Of a stretch of 64,000 bases of DNA, positions 23,701-38,700 are shown one piece after another. Under the pieces are notes generated by a model. The model was not told the DNA's origin. It worked only from the letters and a program-made list of their open reading frames with translations, and made no database searches. The stretch is from Bedellia somnulentella. Its lineage: Eukaryota; Arthropoda; Insecta; Lepidoptera; Bedelliidae. Numbering within the stretch: position 1 is the stretch's first letter; each line of letters opens with the position of its first letter. The translations under genes were made by a program, and so were the position numbers. The stretch lies in the NCBI GenBank assembly GCA_963576735.1, contig OY755178.1, forward strand, positions 12,338,001-12,402,000. Direction: 5' to 3'.

Positions 23701-26700
23701 TGCATTGACAATTTTCCTAGCGAGATTCAGGAAACTTGTAAAGTTCCTAAAATACAGAATTTTAAACTCGGAAACTTGTCAAAAATGATCCCCACTTACA
23801 ATTTTCCTGAGGTGAGTTCGTTATTTTACAAGTTTCCTAAAACCTATCAGGTAAGATGTAAATTCGTTTGCTGTTTGACGGATTTCCGTCAACTTATAAG
23901 TTTCCTAGGAAACTTATAAGTTAACGAGTTTGACGATTTTCCTGCGACATATATATAATATAATAAATCGCAGTACGGAACCTTAAACTTGGCTCCACTT
24001 ATTTTAGAGATAAACAAGCAGCTCTATCGAGACTTGGCTAGTTTTTTACAGAATATTTTTGGTGGGATTTCACTTCTTTTTGACAGGACGTAGACTGATT
24101 GAATGGTTTCATTTTATTATTATTATATTATCTTGTGAAATCAAATAAAAAAAAATCCACCACTTCTCAAATCTTTAAAATACACGAAAAAAACTTTTAA
24201 ATTTGTAAATAAATACGCTACCGTGATTTAAAATACAGCCAGTGCCATCTAGTGACGAGTACTGGTACTAATGCTAAATAACGTGAGCGAAGCCGCGGCT
24301 GAGTGCTAGTACATAAATAATAATAATTTTTGGACTGAATATTTTTATTTATTGAGTAGAAAACAAGTATTCGACTACTATTTCTCGTAAATACGCTTAT
24401 TATAGCTTGGCAGTACTATTATTATGTTTTCTCATCAGCGTCACCAGGTAGTCCAGATCTTCCGTAAACCTTGTTCTGATATCGTTGCTGCGTTAAAATC
24501 TAACTCTGTACCAAATTTCAGCTCTCTAGGTCTATGGGAAGTACTAGTTCTATTTTGATGATCAGTGAGTCAGTCAGTAAGTGTCGAAAATGCGAAACTT
24601 TGCTAATTAGCTTAACTTCGGATTTCAAGTGTGTGATTACGAATTTCTAGCTGACAAAAATTTCAGCGTTTTAATCCTATCCAGAGGTTCTCGAATGGGG
24701 CCCTGAAAATGCGGCGAAACGGTTCCAGAAAAGGATGGTACGGCAGTGATTGCTTCGCGCTCGACTTGGCGGGGGCACTGCCGTGCCCCCAGATATTTAA
24801 TTCAATAAGTTCGAAAGCGAAAAGCCATCACTAAAAATCTTGTTTTTATTTTTACTACAAATTAGTTTATGTATGGAAAAACTTATTTTAAAAGATTGTA
24901 CTGCAACAAAAGTCGATGTCACGTCACGAAGAACTTTTAAATGTTGTGTACGATAGAAACAAAAAACTAAAACTGGTCGAGCCACTAGTTGCGAAATTAG
25001 CAATTGTCAAAATTAAAAACACTCAATAACTAACATTCCATCAGCTAAAACTTTGTGTGGGAATAACACATTGTTAGTTATGTGACACTGTCATGTATTT
25101 AAAGGGATTAATATAGCTTCATTTTTAAAAGATGCTGTTTTATATGACCGTAAACACCACTAAAATAGTTGACAACAAATTGAGTCCGCCCCCAGCGCAG
25201 GGGTTAATTGGAACCTCCAATCAACGTGGGCGCAAACTTTTAGCCGAAATAGGTCATATTTAACCTGTTATATAATGAAATAATATTCTGGTAATATCAA
25301 GCACTATAACTTATTACTTGAAAGTTTTTTGTTGCTATTCGTTTATATCCGTAGAGAAGTTATCTTGTTAACAAGACTAAAACGGAATTTCAAGATAATA
25401 ACTTTTGCAGAAGTGCTACAGTAAATTCAGTTTACAAGTCACGGTAGACGAGGAATACCTTCAAAAGTTGACATTCTAAAATGTCAAGTCAATGATACTT
25501 TGTCTTATTTCTACTAGTGGAATGTATTTCCTTTAGTATTGGGTTCTTATGGTTCTTACGCTTTAATTTGGATCTCTCCATTTTCTGTCAAACAACAGGG
25601 TGACCACGTAACACCGAACATGAAAGGTAAGATTAAGAGCGAAGATGGACATTCAATCAGAATCTTTAAAATTCCTCACCTTAAAGCTTGTACTAATATA
25701 AGATCCGTAAAGTCGTGTAACTCGACGAATGCTCTCAAAACGGCCTCGTTGAAGTCGGATCTCTCGCCGAGGTAATCGCCGATGGCGGTCTTGCTGAGAC
25801 CTTCGCCTTTGTGCAGGAACTGGGCCACGTCTTCTGGGGTTCGCTGGAGTAGGCCGTTCTCGTACAGGTACTCGATGCCTAGAAATTATTGATGTGTTTA
25901 GTTCAAGTTCAAAAATACGTAAAAAGTGAGATCGAGTAAAATTTATGTATTGTCGATATGAATATTTGAACTACTACTCTAACTACTATGACCACCAGGT
26001 GACGATAATGTTAAGAAGTATTATACCTCTGCCACCCCTTTGGGGATTTACGGCGTGAACGTTTGGGTCTCCAGGTTTTTTTATAAATTTACCCTTTTCG
26101 GCAAATCAAGGATTGTTTAATGCCACACACTTGGCTCAACATTGTGTTATTCCAATAATTACCGTCCATATAAATTTTATTGATACTTCAATCTTATATG
26201 TAATGGCCATGCAAGTTGCGCGTGATGCTGGATGATGACTTCATTTTGTTTATAGTAATGACAAGCAGTTCACATAATAAACAAATTGAAACTGCATCTG
26301 CAATGCATTTAAAAGAGCAACAAGTAAATATTTTTATTAGACATACATACATTGTAATAACAGGCATATGCAACACATTGCGGAAGAAACATTGTTTTTT
26401 TTTATACCTACTAGTATTTTTGCCTAACAGCATTTTTTTCTGCTTTTGCTCCCTGAATGCCGTACAATATTTGTCTTAAATGTAAGCTTATATAATTTCC
26501 AATACCTTCCCGTGAGTGGTTTAAAAGGGGATCTAAGCACCACGGGGGTTATAAATTTTCTAGTTTCAATTGAGCAATGCTATTCGCAAATTATCACTGT
26601 CTGTATGCCCCTTCTGTCATATAATCTTCACTTATTTCATTTAAAACTTTGCAATTATTTAAAAATAACAAACACTCATAGTTTATTGCCAATAAAGTCT

Positions 26701-29700
26701 TGAACCTTTATTAGTAGTAGTATGTGGAACCCAAGCATACTGATCGTTTGAGCTACCCGTAGACAGAATAGGATCGTGCTATAACAAGCTGACATACTAC
26801 TTAATAACTAATAATGTTTGCAAAACTCCTTGAATTTACTCAGCGCGCAAATAATCCGTGATGTTTATCAAACAGGTTATCAAACAGTAGAATATTTACA
26901 TTTCATATTTTTATTCTGCACCTGAGGCAATGAGTTTGACGGCATACAGTTGACTTTTAAAGTTCTTGAGTTCTGAGAATTTTAATCGCAACTAGAATAA
27001 CGGCCTATCGCTATAATTAAAAGTGTATTTTTAAATACATTTATTTTTTTAATAAATTGTTATTTAATAAATTTGTCGGAACTAACATTAATATGTCTAA
27101 AACAGGTTATTAATATTTCTTCAATCCTATAAAACTCAACTTCTTGAAATGCAAGTTAGGGTACATTTATTTACTTTTGAGGGGGTAAAATTACTTTCAC
27201 ACAGAGCTTTATATTGCTATTGCTGAAAATATGGTGTAACAATTTGAATAACACACATCGATCGCTTCTAAGGCTATAGAAGCAATATGAATCTCAATCA
27301 TTAAATCTAGAGCTCTCTCTAAATCGGAATATAACTATCGCACATAGTGTGACTATTTCATCACATTCCACACAAACAAGCATGAAAAGAACGGTCAGTA
27401 AACTAATAAACGCGTATAATCGCGAGTGCGGTCATCGGAGTATGGAATATGAAGCGGTAGGTGACCCCTAGTGTTTGCATGTAGCTGGTGCAGTCTGCTT
27501 CCGGTTCGATAGCGGCTTGTCAAGCAACTAGGACGTGGACATTGTACCGACAGCTCTATCAGGACAAAGCTTGGAAGAAACGCTCCCGAAACTAGGTCCC
27601 GCTATTGTCCTCGGAACGTCTCTACGGATCTTTTCAGAAATACAGAAAAGAAACATTTCAACTGAAATGAATGTAAGCTTTCAAAGCAAAGAAATCCTCG
27701 CAAATGTCATTCTCAGATGATAAGGTTCGCAACGTATTTTTAATATGGAAATTCCGAGATAGTGACGTCAGTTCGCCGAGCGTACGTAATCAATAAAGTT
27801 TAATACTGACCAAAACAGAGTCAATACACCCACGGAGTGAGCTTAGGTTTTATGTCTTATGACGTCAGACAACCTTCCCTATTTTCAGAATAAGGCAATG
27901 ACGCTATTTAGATGACGAGTTATGTAAGTAGGTTATTGAAAGGAAAATTCGCCGGTCTAATTATCCATCAATCATCTTGATGAGTGACGTCTAACAGCCT
28001 TAGACCTGTCACAGGAGCAAACACTTTCATCGCGTTAGAGAAATTGGTTGTTTTCATTATATAGATAAAGTGATAAAACCTAATCTATGCATACAGTTAT
28101 AAATCCAAAAAAAGCCTGATCTTAAGAATCTTCAGTTCCATAGATACTTTTGGAAGTTAATCGGAAAGTGGATAATAAACACAAATAATCGTTACTCCAG
28201 CCACATTTTTCTTTCATTTTACATAAATAAATGTATTCTGAGAGCGCAATTAATTACAGTTACCTTTAAACACTTATTTTTTATAAGTATTTACAACAAT
28301 TAATCAAAAGCAGATTACGTTAGGGCAAAGGTGAAACGCGTCAGAAGGAATAACGTCGCATACTAAATCAGTAAGGAAAATAGGAAAATGAAGTAAGGTA
28401 CTATTTACAGCATACATACATACAAATACAAGAGGATTCAAATTCTGCCACGAAATTATTAGTTCTCGATTAATTTAAACATTATTCAGAACAATTGCCG
28501 TATAGTGCCGGCTTAGAATGTCACCACCCTTTCTATCCACGAGTGGCGTAAGGGTATGGAGCTTTTTTTAAGTTGTTTTTGGGCGATGCGGTTAGAGACC
28601 CATCACCGACGATACCTTATTTCTACCATCTTGTTCCCTATCAACTTCCAAATGTGGCTGAGGAGTTTCTAACTTCGAAGCTCTGGCTACCCCTTTGTGG
28701 GATTTATTGCCGTGACTATATGTATATAGAATACAGAATACTTTAAGCATTGATGAAGCATGACTCTGAAATCATATACATTTATACCATTCCAAAACAT
28801 TTTGCTTCGAGCAAGGAGTCCATTAAAAGTATTGGCTCAACTTTTTCTGATATCGTCAAATCACTCTTGATATAATTTCGTAACTACACAAGTTCGATCA
28901 TAAACTTCGTAGCAAAGAATCGTTTCCGCTCAGAAGGTGCTGTCGGTGTTCATAACAAGAGTTATCGGAACATGTCAAATATTCATATTGTTGGGAAAGC
29001 ATTCCCGGAGGAGTAACCTTATCGTATATTATTTGAATTATTCATGACCCCTGCATATGCAAGGCACCGTGTTAGAAATCGTGGTGTGAGTCTAGGCATG
29101 TGAATTAGAACTACACCTTAATGCAAGTCGTAATGAAAAATTATAATGTTGTTTGCATAATGTCGGTATGATTTGTTTATTTCGTACATTGGATAGTCGT
29201 ACTTCGGGAACTTCCAATGCGATTTACCATATACATGACATGCTTGTCAGAAGTCTCTACAAATTTACGTTTGAATTAGTTAAAGTTCAACTTATGTTAT
29301 TGTCTTGTGTTTTGATTAAAATCTAGCCATTTAAACTGTTTCGGGTCAGTATTTATTCAGTCAAAAGAAAGTGTGACTGATTAAAAGTTAACTAGATTTT
29401 TATTGTATGCAACGTGACGTCGAACAGTTACACTATTAAATTATATACTTGCAGTTTATTTTTTGTTCGTTTTCGTTATTGTATTAACGATTACGTATGA
29501 TACGGTATCACAATGCCTGTATTTGTAAATAGGCGTTTTACATTTCCTGAGCGTTGAAACTAATTAATCTTATGAATATTCGAATACGCGCATATTACAT
29601 TTGTTATTGTAGTATTGAAATATGTATCCATTTGGTACAAGGCTCAAGTACGATTACAGAACTTAACAAAATTTCCATTTGCTATATAGTGTGTAAGCGT

Positions 29701-32700
29701 AATGACATGAAAACTGCGAAATAGTCGGTTTTTTAGTGATAAGATTAAATATCGTGAAACAAATATATCAATTATTTTTTTAAAAATGAGATGGGAATAA
29801 AAATCCTTTCTAATTAACACTAGGACAATAAATACTATGAAAAACTATCAAAGGTATCATAAAAAAAACAGTTTATTAACACACCAAAAATTACAGATAC
29901 ATAGTAAATTGATGATCCTTGCACTAGGCGGAGCCTGTATCGCAGGGATCGGTAAAACAAAATCTACCAAAAAAAAAGCCTACTTATCAATTGTTTACAA
30001 AAAGAGATCTTAGTAATAAAATTGTACATTTTACTAAATTTTAAGATTGTTAGACTACAAAAAAATATAATAATAATAGAAAATAACAATAACTGACACA
30101 AAGAAACAAGGTAAAAAACAGTTTTACATTATAATAACTGAGATAGTAGCCACGTTATGAACATAATCGTTAGGCCTTTCTATCTCGCCTGGATCTTGAT
30201 TTTTTTACTGGCTTTACCTATATTATCCACGTGCAACACATCATTTATCTCTCTTACACATACGAGTTAGTCTCTAACGGGTATACTATAGTCGTTACTT
30301 TTTAATTACCCGCCCTCCATTTGGACTATCACATTTTTTTCAGGGTAGGCTCGATTCACTCGGTGGCGATATATAGAGCTGTGATAATCCAAGTTAAACG
30401 TGGGAGTTGGAATCAAAATACTTTAATATACCAAGTAACCATAATTATTTTTATTCAGTTTTATGTAATGTAAAGTTCCGTGCTCAGTCAAAGAAGCTGA
30501 AGAGTCAGGGAAACATATTCGTTCATCTACAAATGATTCAAAGCGGAACCCAGCCATTGGAATCGAGCCAGCTCTCGAATGTCTTCGGAAATACGAGACT
30601 GATTAAAAAGACAATTTAAATCATTTATATGCAAAGTGCAGATGAAGGTTGTGACTTGTGATTGAGGAAAATGTTGTTTGAAAAGAATAGCTTTAAATTC
30701 AGTTTAAATAAAAACAATTACATCCGCTTGCACTTTAAATATGCTGAGTAAAGGTATATCACAGAAAATATATTGCACGAAGCACCTGTCGTAAATCACT
30801 ATGTTAACTTATACAACATTTTTATCAAAAACCGAGGTTTATATCCATACATAATTTATTTTTATACAAGTTTGTGATATCTGAAACGTGTAAACTGTTT
30901 TTCAGGAGGCTGTATTTACGCGCATAGCACTAACCTTTGCACTTTAAACGTGAAACACGTTTAAAGAGCCGGCACGAACAAGGGATTTGAAGCTTTATAG
31001 TGATTGTTTATATTCCTTGTTTTTTCGATTATTTAGAGCATGTTGTAACCAAACAATTTTACCAAAGATACTTGATTATCGAATAAATTAATTTCCCTGT
31101 CCACTATTTTTAACGTATATATGAATCTTTTATAAAAAGAACATGCTGTCCTCCTCTGTAGATATTGCAAATTTTAATAGCGAAAAAGGCACTGGGATTT
31201 TAATCACTATAAATGGCCGAAGATCTTTTTGGCCATTTTGGCTTTTTCTGCCTCTTTTTGAGATTAAAGTTAAAATTATTCAACCCAAAACAATGAAAAC
31301 TAAAGGTGTTACAAATTTCAGTATTCCCAATGGAAGATCTCACAGGTTATCGAAGACGAGAGAAGCGGCACAGATCACATAAAATATTCAAAGTTGGATC
31401 TCGGTCTTCATTCGAGTTCAGTAATCGGAAACTGTTTTGATACATCGCAATGATCTGATGTGAGTGTTCTTTCATAAGCTCATTAGCTGTTACTTCTCGG
31501 AAATGTAATCGCATAATCGCATTTCTTTACAGCGAGTGATTGATCACACTTGCAGTGTCAGTTTTTGTTCACTACAGTCTTTTCGATGTGTCGCGATTTT
31601 ATCATCTCTACACCTATCATTATCCAACCACGTAATATTTTAAAATGGAAGGAGTTAACTTATAAACTGGGAGAAATAACGTAACTCCTACAGTCAAAAA
31701 TGGTAAATTTATTGGAAACGTATCGTCTCTCCAACAGATGTTTTCTATGGCGATGAAGGTTATATTAGATAGATCTTAAAGTTAGGTAAGAGAAGTGGGA
31801 TGGATGAAGATCGGGCAGTTTTCGGCTATACCCAGTGGTATACTTGTAAGTATGAAAACTAAAGAGTGGTGAAAACCGACCCAAGGATACAAACCCTAAA
31901 ATATACTTCACTTTCCTCCAACTTCAAATGGCAAGGTTGCGAGCGGTAGAGAATGGATTATGCATATTCAAGCATTTCTGATATGCATATTTTATAATGA
32001 AACATAAACCCGTCCTATCAGTCACAGCGCAGTTAATATCTTAAGTGAATAAATCTCAAATAGACATAAACAATCCGAGCCGCAACGTTCAACTCGACTG
32101 GTATCACATAAAGATAGCGTCCCGCAAAGTCGGTTAGTTTCACATTCCTGAAGTGGCTTCTAGATAATTGCTCATGCCGGTCAGGTGTGGATACAACAGG
32201 AATAGCATAATTAGCTTTTGCTGTGTGTGTCAGATCTCAGATGTCTCTTTATTCGTGAGAATAAAACTCGGTTCTTTAAATTGGAACACACACGCGATAT
32301 TGCACAAGTAATGTTTACACTTTAGCGTAATTCTGTCGACCTTGTTTGCAAATTCTCACTGCACACGGATTGCTAATCGTATCATAGCCGGTAACAATAA
32401 TGCATTCAACGTTTTTTTCGTAGGTATATGTCTGTTATTAGCTCAGTAACTTTTTGTAGGCTTGCATAAAATCGAAAATTTCTTGAACACAACTATGGCG
32501 GAATGGGCATGGCATCAAAACGCTAAAGATCGATGAGTTATACCAGAAAAGATATGGAAAACTTCAGAGAGACATAAAATCATTATATTTTATATTGAAA
32601 GAGCGGCTTCATTTTGTGAATTAAAGCATATTTATATAAATCTGGGTGTGTATTGTTTCAAAAGGCCAATACACTATCGACACCAAGAGCTTATTCAATG

Positions 32701-35700
32701 ATATTTTATGGCATTGCTTGGGTAAAGAAATTTTCGTTTCTTATATTTTCAATATTCGTTAACTGATCGGAGAGTGTCCGATTCTAATTACTCCAATGGG
32801 AATATCACCGTATTACCTGAATTCGAAAATTAACAGTCGTATGAAAACAGAAAATAGCTCAAGTGAATTGTCACATAGCTAGCCAATGAAACCATCTTGA
32901 AACCAGTTTACTTAGTAATGGCAATGGCTCTCAAACGGAAACTTAATTAGGGACCAAAGAGCAGGCTTTTGATCATTAGCATAAATAAGTAGTATTAAGA
33001 CTTTTCCAGCGTCCTTGGACATGGCCAACAGATAAATACATAGTTCTGGGATGTAATGAGTGTGCCATTAACTTTTAATAAAAATAAATATAAAACCCAA
33101 AGAAAAGACCGTAATGAATGACATACATTTTTTACTTTGAATAATCGTGTAGAACATATCGGATTCAGAACGAAAGAAAAGTACATTATCTATTTGGTGC
33201 AGAATGCAGAGTTACAAATAATATAAAATGAAATCTTAGTAGCTACAATACGGCTGTACCTAAGTTTCATGCCACTAGGACAGATCACTTTTTTTCCAGA
33301 AACTAGCCAGATCCACATGTTTTTATTCCACCAAATCTTTCCATTCATGGGTTGTCTGGAAGAGATCGCTCTTAGTGATAAGACCGCCAGTTGTACTTTG
33401 GCTTTTGTACCGATCTTTTTTTTTGTAATTGTTGTTTTTTTTGTAATGTGCAATAAAGAGTTTTATTATTATTGTCACTTTTGTGAACATACCATTGTAC
33501 CTTTACGCCATCGCGCATCATGACAAATCTATGAATTTTCCTACCCTATATACTGCTATAAATTTGGTTGCATGTATTCACTAAAAAGGAGTCGGTTACA
33601 TATATATACTTAAATACATCGATACATACTTACATACAGGTGAAGTACTAATATAAGCGTGTTAAAATAGTTCTCTTCCAAAAGACACAAATCCTTATCT
33701 ACCTAGCTAACATACGTTTAACCCTCACCTTTCTTAGGGTCCATATTGAACTTCTTGCGGCCAATGCTCATCTGTTTGGCCTTACTGTTCTGCTTGCACT
33801 CGTCCTGGCCGTCAAGCGCCTCCAGCTCTGCCACCACCTCGCCGAGCTCATCTTTCAGTTGCTGTAACAATACACATTTTTGTTATAATCGGTGTCAAGG
33901 ATAAAGAATTATTTGGAGTGGTTGTTTGTAGTATTAAATTTTCAGATTTTTGCTACATACTATATGCTTATATGTCGATGTATTACACGGTACATAACAT
34001 GTTTTTTTTAAGTCTTTTTTTCTGACTAGTCTCTGAAGCGGCTTGGCCATTTTTGATGGGATGCGATAGCTGATCTAGTAAAGAGTAACGTAGTAGTTTC
34101 ATACCCTATAATACCCTTAATACCCTTGCGAGTTACAGTTCACATATACACAATTCATCCAAAAAGTGGACTTCAGTCGAAACGATGCTGTATTATATGA
34201 TAAAGGGGCTGATTTATGTAAATATTAAATACAGGTTAATTTAGTACCTTCTAACAGCACAATGGACAATCATAGTATCCGAAAATATATGTTTACTGAT
34301 TGAAAATAGCCAGAATCATATTTTTACAGTTCAAGAGTTAATTGGACAAGATATAAATATAGAAGCAAAGTTGTTATATCTGCAGTAAACTTGATGAAAA
34401 CGGCAGTTTAACATTATTTTATTAGCATTATTTTTTTACGACGTGAGGGTTGATCGCATTATTACGGCATATTTTTAATTACTTCAACATAAAATCTCAT
34501 TTTAATACGACCCTTATTTTGGGTTTTGCTCCTATAACTGTTAAACGCGAAGAATTGCAATAACAGATGTCATTGACCACCAAGAAACTGCGATAAGAGG
34601 ATTCTGGCTTTACAAACAACCTGTTAAGAATGTGATGTATTGGTCAATCTGAACGCGATACATACATTTGGATGACTAATAAAACAGATATTCGATACAT
34701 ACAATTCCACGATATATCGAGTGCACACATTTAAATTTTAAACGGAAAACGACATAAACAAAATTTGTTCGCATTTCAGGTCCAAAAGTAAAGGAATATG
34801 AATGGGTCGGTTTAATCAACACATCATCATGACAAGCATAGATGTATCAACTTTATTATTATTGCAACTAATTAATCACAACAAGTTTACCTTACTGCAT
34901 ACTCCTTAAAACTACATTGAATTTGTTGTCGTAGAATTGGCTTACAATAGCAACACCCCATTGCTTCCTGCAAGTATTGTATGAATCGACATACGAAGTA
35001 CTTTAAGTTATTTTCGGGTGGTAAGGCTCAAGCCTCTTCACAAACCATTCTTTATTGTAGATCTCAACTGCATTAATTGACAGAGGAATTTCTAACTCGT
35101 GGAGTTCTTTGGGAATCTATCTCCATGAGTGTATGCATGTCTGTAAACTGAACAAAACAAAATTCCGTACTTCAAAATACTTCGATAGTTTTGAGATATA
35201 TTCCACTGAAAATGATTTTAAATCTCCATACTGATGATGATAGCAAAACCTAAAACTTCTTTCAAATATCCGCAAATCCAGACGAGTAAAGCCGCAAAAA
35301 GAAACTTACAAATAAACGAAGAATGCACTCACAATACATTAGCGCAGTAAGCAGTTTATTTGCGTTGCAACAATGAGGCTTATTGGTAAGGGCAACATTA
35401 AAGAGGCGAGTTCAGGCTTGCCATCTTAGGGCTATGAGCCTCAGGGCAGATATTCTATTGATGGGTTTTAGTTAGGCTCAAAGAAAATAAATAATTTTTA
35501 GAGCCAAATGTAAAAGCAAACATATTTGGTGTCATGAACTTGCTAATTGCACAAGAAGTGTTCTGTTAGTTAAATGCCATGTATGACCATATTGAAGGTA
35601 ACGCGAATTTTCCTGTCTCTTCTTAATACACGATTCTTGCGTAGTGCATTCAGAACTTTTCATCTTATCCTGTTATTTTTATAACGTTGGCAACCCTAAG

Positions 35701-38700
35701 CATTTCGCTCCTGTGTGTCCTGCAGCACATAGCGAGTACAACTCCGACAAGGCAAACCGCATTCAGTTCTCACTGCTCGATGTAAACGGAATGCTGGGAC
35801 CGCAGAACTTCGTTATGGTTAGATTGGGGTTGTTTTGGATTTCATAGACTCACGGGCATATATCGGAAGAGGGTAGATAGAGCCAAGTAATCAGAAATCT
35901 TTCGGCTGCTTTTGGGATTTGGGCTAGGAAATAAAGTGCTACTTTTGCATAGTGAATTTATTATCTTATTGGTATATATCCTATTAGTTTTTTAAGAAAT
36001 TGCCAACCCTGTACATTTGTCTCCTGTGCGTCCTGCGGCACATAGCGAGTGCAACTCCGACAAGGCAAACCGCATTCAGTTCTCACTGCTCGGTGCATAC
36101 GGAATGCTAGGACCGCAGAACTTCGCCATTTACATCCGCTTGTTTGGTTTGCACAATCAAGTGTAGATATGGTTATATTGGGCTTTTGTTCGGTTTGTAT
36201 ATGAGGCTATACATCACAAAAAAGGGGGCTAAGGGGGACTAAGTACTTATACAAAACAAAGCACAAAAAGTTCCAAAGTTTGGTCCAATGGGTTGATTGG
36301 GGATAGACCTATCCCCGCTTTATGACAGACGTACTTACTGTCACAATGCTTAATCCATCTCAGAAGTTTAAATTCCAAAATGGTGACGGCCGACACAAAC
36401 TCCGAGTTAGATATTATTAGTTCACTTATAGAATATGATTTACAAGGGAAGTAATTTATTGATTATTCAATATCAGTGTTTTATAGAAAACGGCGAATTT
36501 TTGACTAAATAGATGGAAAAGAAAACTAAATAAGAATACTTTAATGATATTCGTGAAAATTTTAGTAAATGATGCGTTGAATAGTACCACGAAACACTTA
36601 AATGATTTTTATAGCCGGCAAGTTAAATCGATTACTATATATAAGTCGATTTCTATTACGAAGAATGTAATGCTCTTTTTTCAGTGAACACAGCTAAATT
36701 AGTTTCGCTATAGGTTAATAGCTTCCTGTATTTTATCAAAGAAATGCAGCTCCGATAATTGTTTAATTGATTGTAGATATGCACGTGAAATGAGGCCTTG
36801 TTCAAGGCCTCAACTTACATAGTACTATCAACTTAGCGTCTTGAGCTCTATATCTAGCACTGTTAAGCTAAGTTTTGAAGTAGCTTATTTATACTGATAA
36901 CGAGAAGAGAGCGCAAACTAGATTGTTTCCACTTTGGCGTTATAAACGTCGCAGTTGTCTACTCTGAGATGTTTTTCAGCACTGTCAGCGCATTTTCGCT
37001 ACAAAGAGTCGATGATACCAGCAACTGGTTAGTTACCAGTCGAGTGCATTGGTCACGCTCTGCTGCCGGTGTGCCGCCGTGGTGAAATAGTTCCTTTCAG
37101 GTGCCAATCTCGACACCGTAGTCCTTAATATTCACTTGTATTGAAATGAGCTCATATTAAAATACATTGACCTGCTGAGTACCCGCTGGCTCGAGTGAGG
37201 TCACACGCATGTTTCTTGGCTGATTATAATAAAAACAATGCAATCATTGCATGCATATCTTAACAGACGTTTTTGAACTAAATGGCCTTCCCAGTAAATG
37301 GATTCGAAGTTACCAGCATGCATTTTAAGCTTAAATATATATCAGAACAGAGAGGTCCTTACAGTATTTGAAACCTGTATATTATTGAAAAGTACAGTAG
37401 CCAAACTTAATTTTCAATAAGATATATTTTATTATAATCCTTGGTAGATATTATGATAATTGGTGGGAACTAGCTGTAGCTAATACAATGATATCATCAT
37501 CGCAAAATTTAAACAATTAAGACATCTTTTTGCTCATTCAATTTACAATAAGGCGAATTCATTCCCATGCTTCATATAAATATCATATTCATTTAATCTT
37601 TTACATTACCTTCACGTACACGTAGAAACAAATAAAGATACTTAAGCAAACAAAAACAATTATGTTCTCCTAAAACAGACAGGTAATATAATTTAACAGT
37701 ACAAATAGTATGTACTTGGTAATGTAAGTGTAAAACAAAGCTGCACAGACAATGGCTACAAAGCTACAATGCACCGGGTCCCGACACGCTCCCACAATCC
37801 TAATACAATTTGCAACGAGCCTCTCCCCAAGGAATTAAAACCTATGTTACAATTATTTTTACGTCTAGACACCCTAATAACTTAAACGAATTGTGACTCA
37901 TAACAATAAAACAGCGCACAATGAGGAATAAGTAAAGGCATTGAACTGCAAAGCGAAATTTATGAAGCTTACTTTACGGTCACATACACTCGAATGGAAA
38001 TGTTGTACAAACTAAAAATGCATAAGGTATATTTATTGAGCTTTAAAGATTTAATAAGTTCAGAGCTTTTCTTTTTTATTTGAATTATATCTTGATTTTT
38101 ATTTATTTGATTTATAATTTATATGATAACAAACATAGAAAAAACTGTGAATTGTCGGCTTAAAATAGCACTTAACTTTTTTATTCCGTGTGGCTGTCCT
38201 GAGAGATGGCTTTTTGAGAAGTCCTATCCTTTATTGAGATTTAAAGATGTGAATACGTAAAATCAAGTATTCATTTACAATAAAATAATTTTAGAAAAAA
38301 ATTCTGCCGTTAAACGTGTCCCCATACACTCAACAACATTTAGTAAAATGTGCTTTATTGATCCGACACAATACGAATAAGCTGCACCCTCCATTAACGT
38401 ATTTCAAACCGACTGACGTCAATCACAGCACGATAATGATCGGCGAGAGACACTGTCGATGGATATATGTTTACAAATATATATACAAAACAAAGCCATT
38501 GTGTTTGGCTGAAAACTGTTGTTTTCAAATACTCGAACGCTTCATGTAAACATAGCAAACTACGACGACAAACCCATTGAAATCTATATTTGGGATTATG
38601 TATAGATTAGAAAATATAGTATGAAAAAGAGCAATTTGCCATGCATTCGAAAGAAATTTAACTCAAAATTGGAGACAGCATAACGTAGTAACTATAGGAA

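Larger units (their letters stand above)
22150..24068. mobile_element. DNA transposon or foldback element with very long terminal inverted repeats
   Basis: The ends are mirror images: ATCCCACCAAAAA at 22150 and TTTTTGGTGGGAT ending at 24068. The left arm (about 22150-22780, after removing a nested insertion at 22277-22524) matches the right arm (about 23704-24068) in reverse complement through ATAGAGCTGCTTGTTTATCT, AAGTGGAGCCAAG, the palindrome AGTTTCCTAGGAAACT and CCCACTTACAATTTTCCTGA. Multiple AGGAAACTTGTAA motifs occur within each arm. No transposase is visible; the roughly 920-bp centre holds SINE fragments. It is non-autonomous and its superfamily is not recognised. Confidence 0.8.
19857..25679 (-). 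other. Cytohesin intron 4
   Basis: Contains the full-length family A SINE, the nested long-TIR element, a Helitron end and a hairpin-ended repeat. 20910-22140 and 24800-25670 look like unique AT-rich intron, with no exon found. Confidence 0.9.
25879..33728 (-). other. Cytohesin intron 3
   Basis: 7.85 kb with a family A fragment, a family B copy and two LINE 3' ends. 26070-28080, 28730-29860 and 30400-33230 show no recognisable exon or repeat apart from very faint family B traces near 26.75 and 28.1 kb. The 27420-27620 patch is richer in GC but has no coding pattern. Confidence 0.9.

Noticed and set aside
27535..27720. Plus-strand ORF and slightly GC-rich patch considered as an exon or promoter
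   Set aside because: No motif or splice signals matching either gene; insufficient support.
33190..33523. Overlapping ORFs on both strands near 33.3 kb
   Set aside because: The sequence is a LINE 3' untranslated end with AATAAA.
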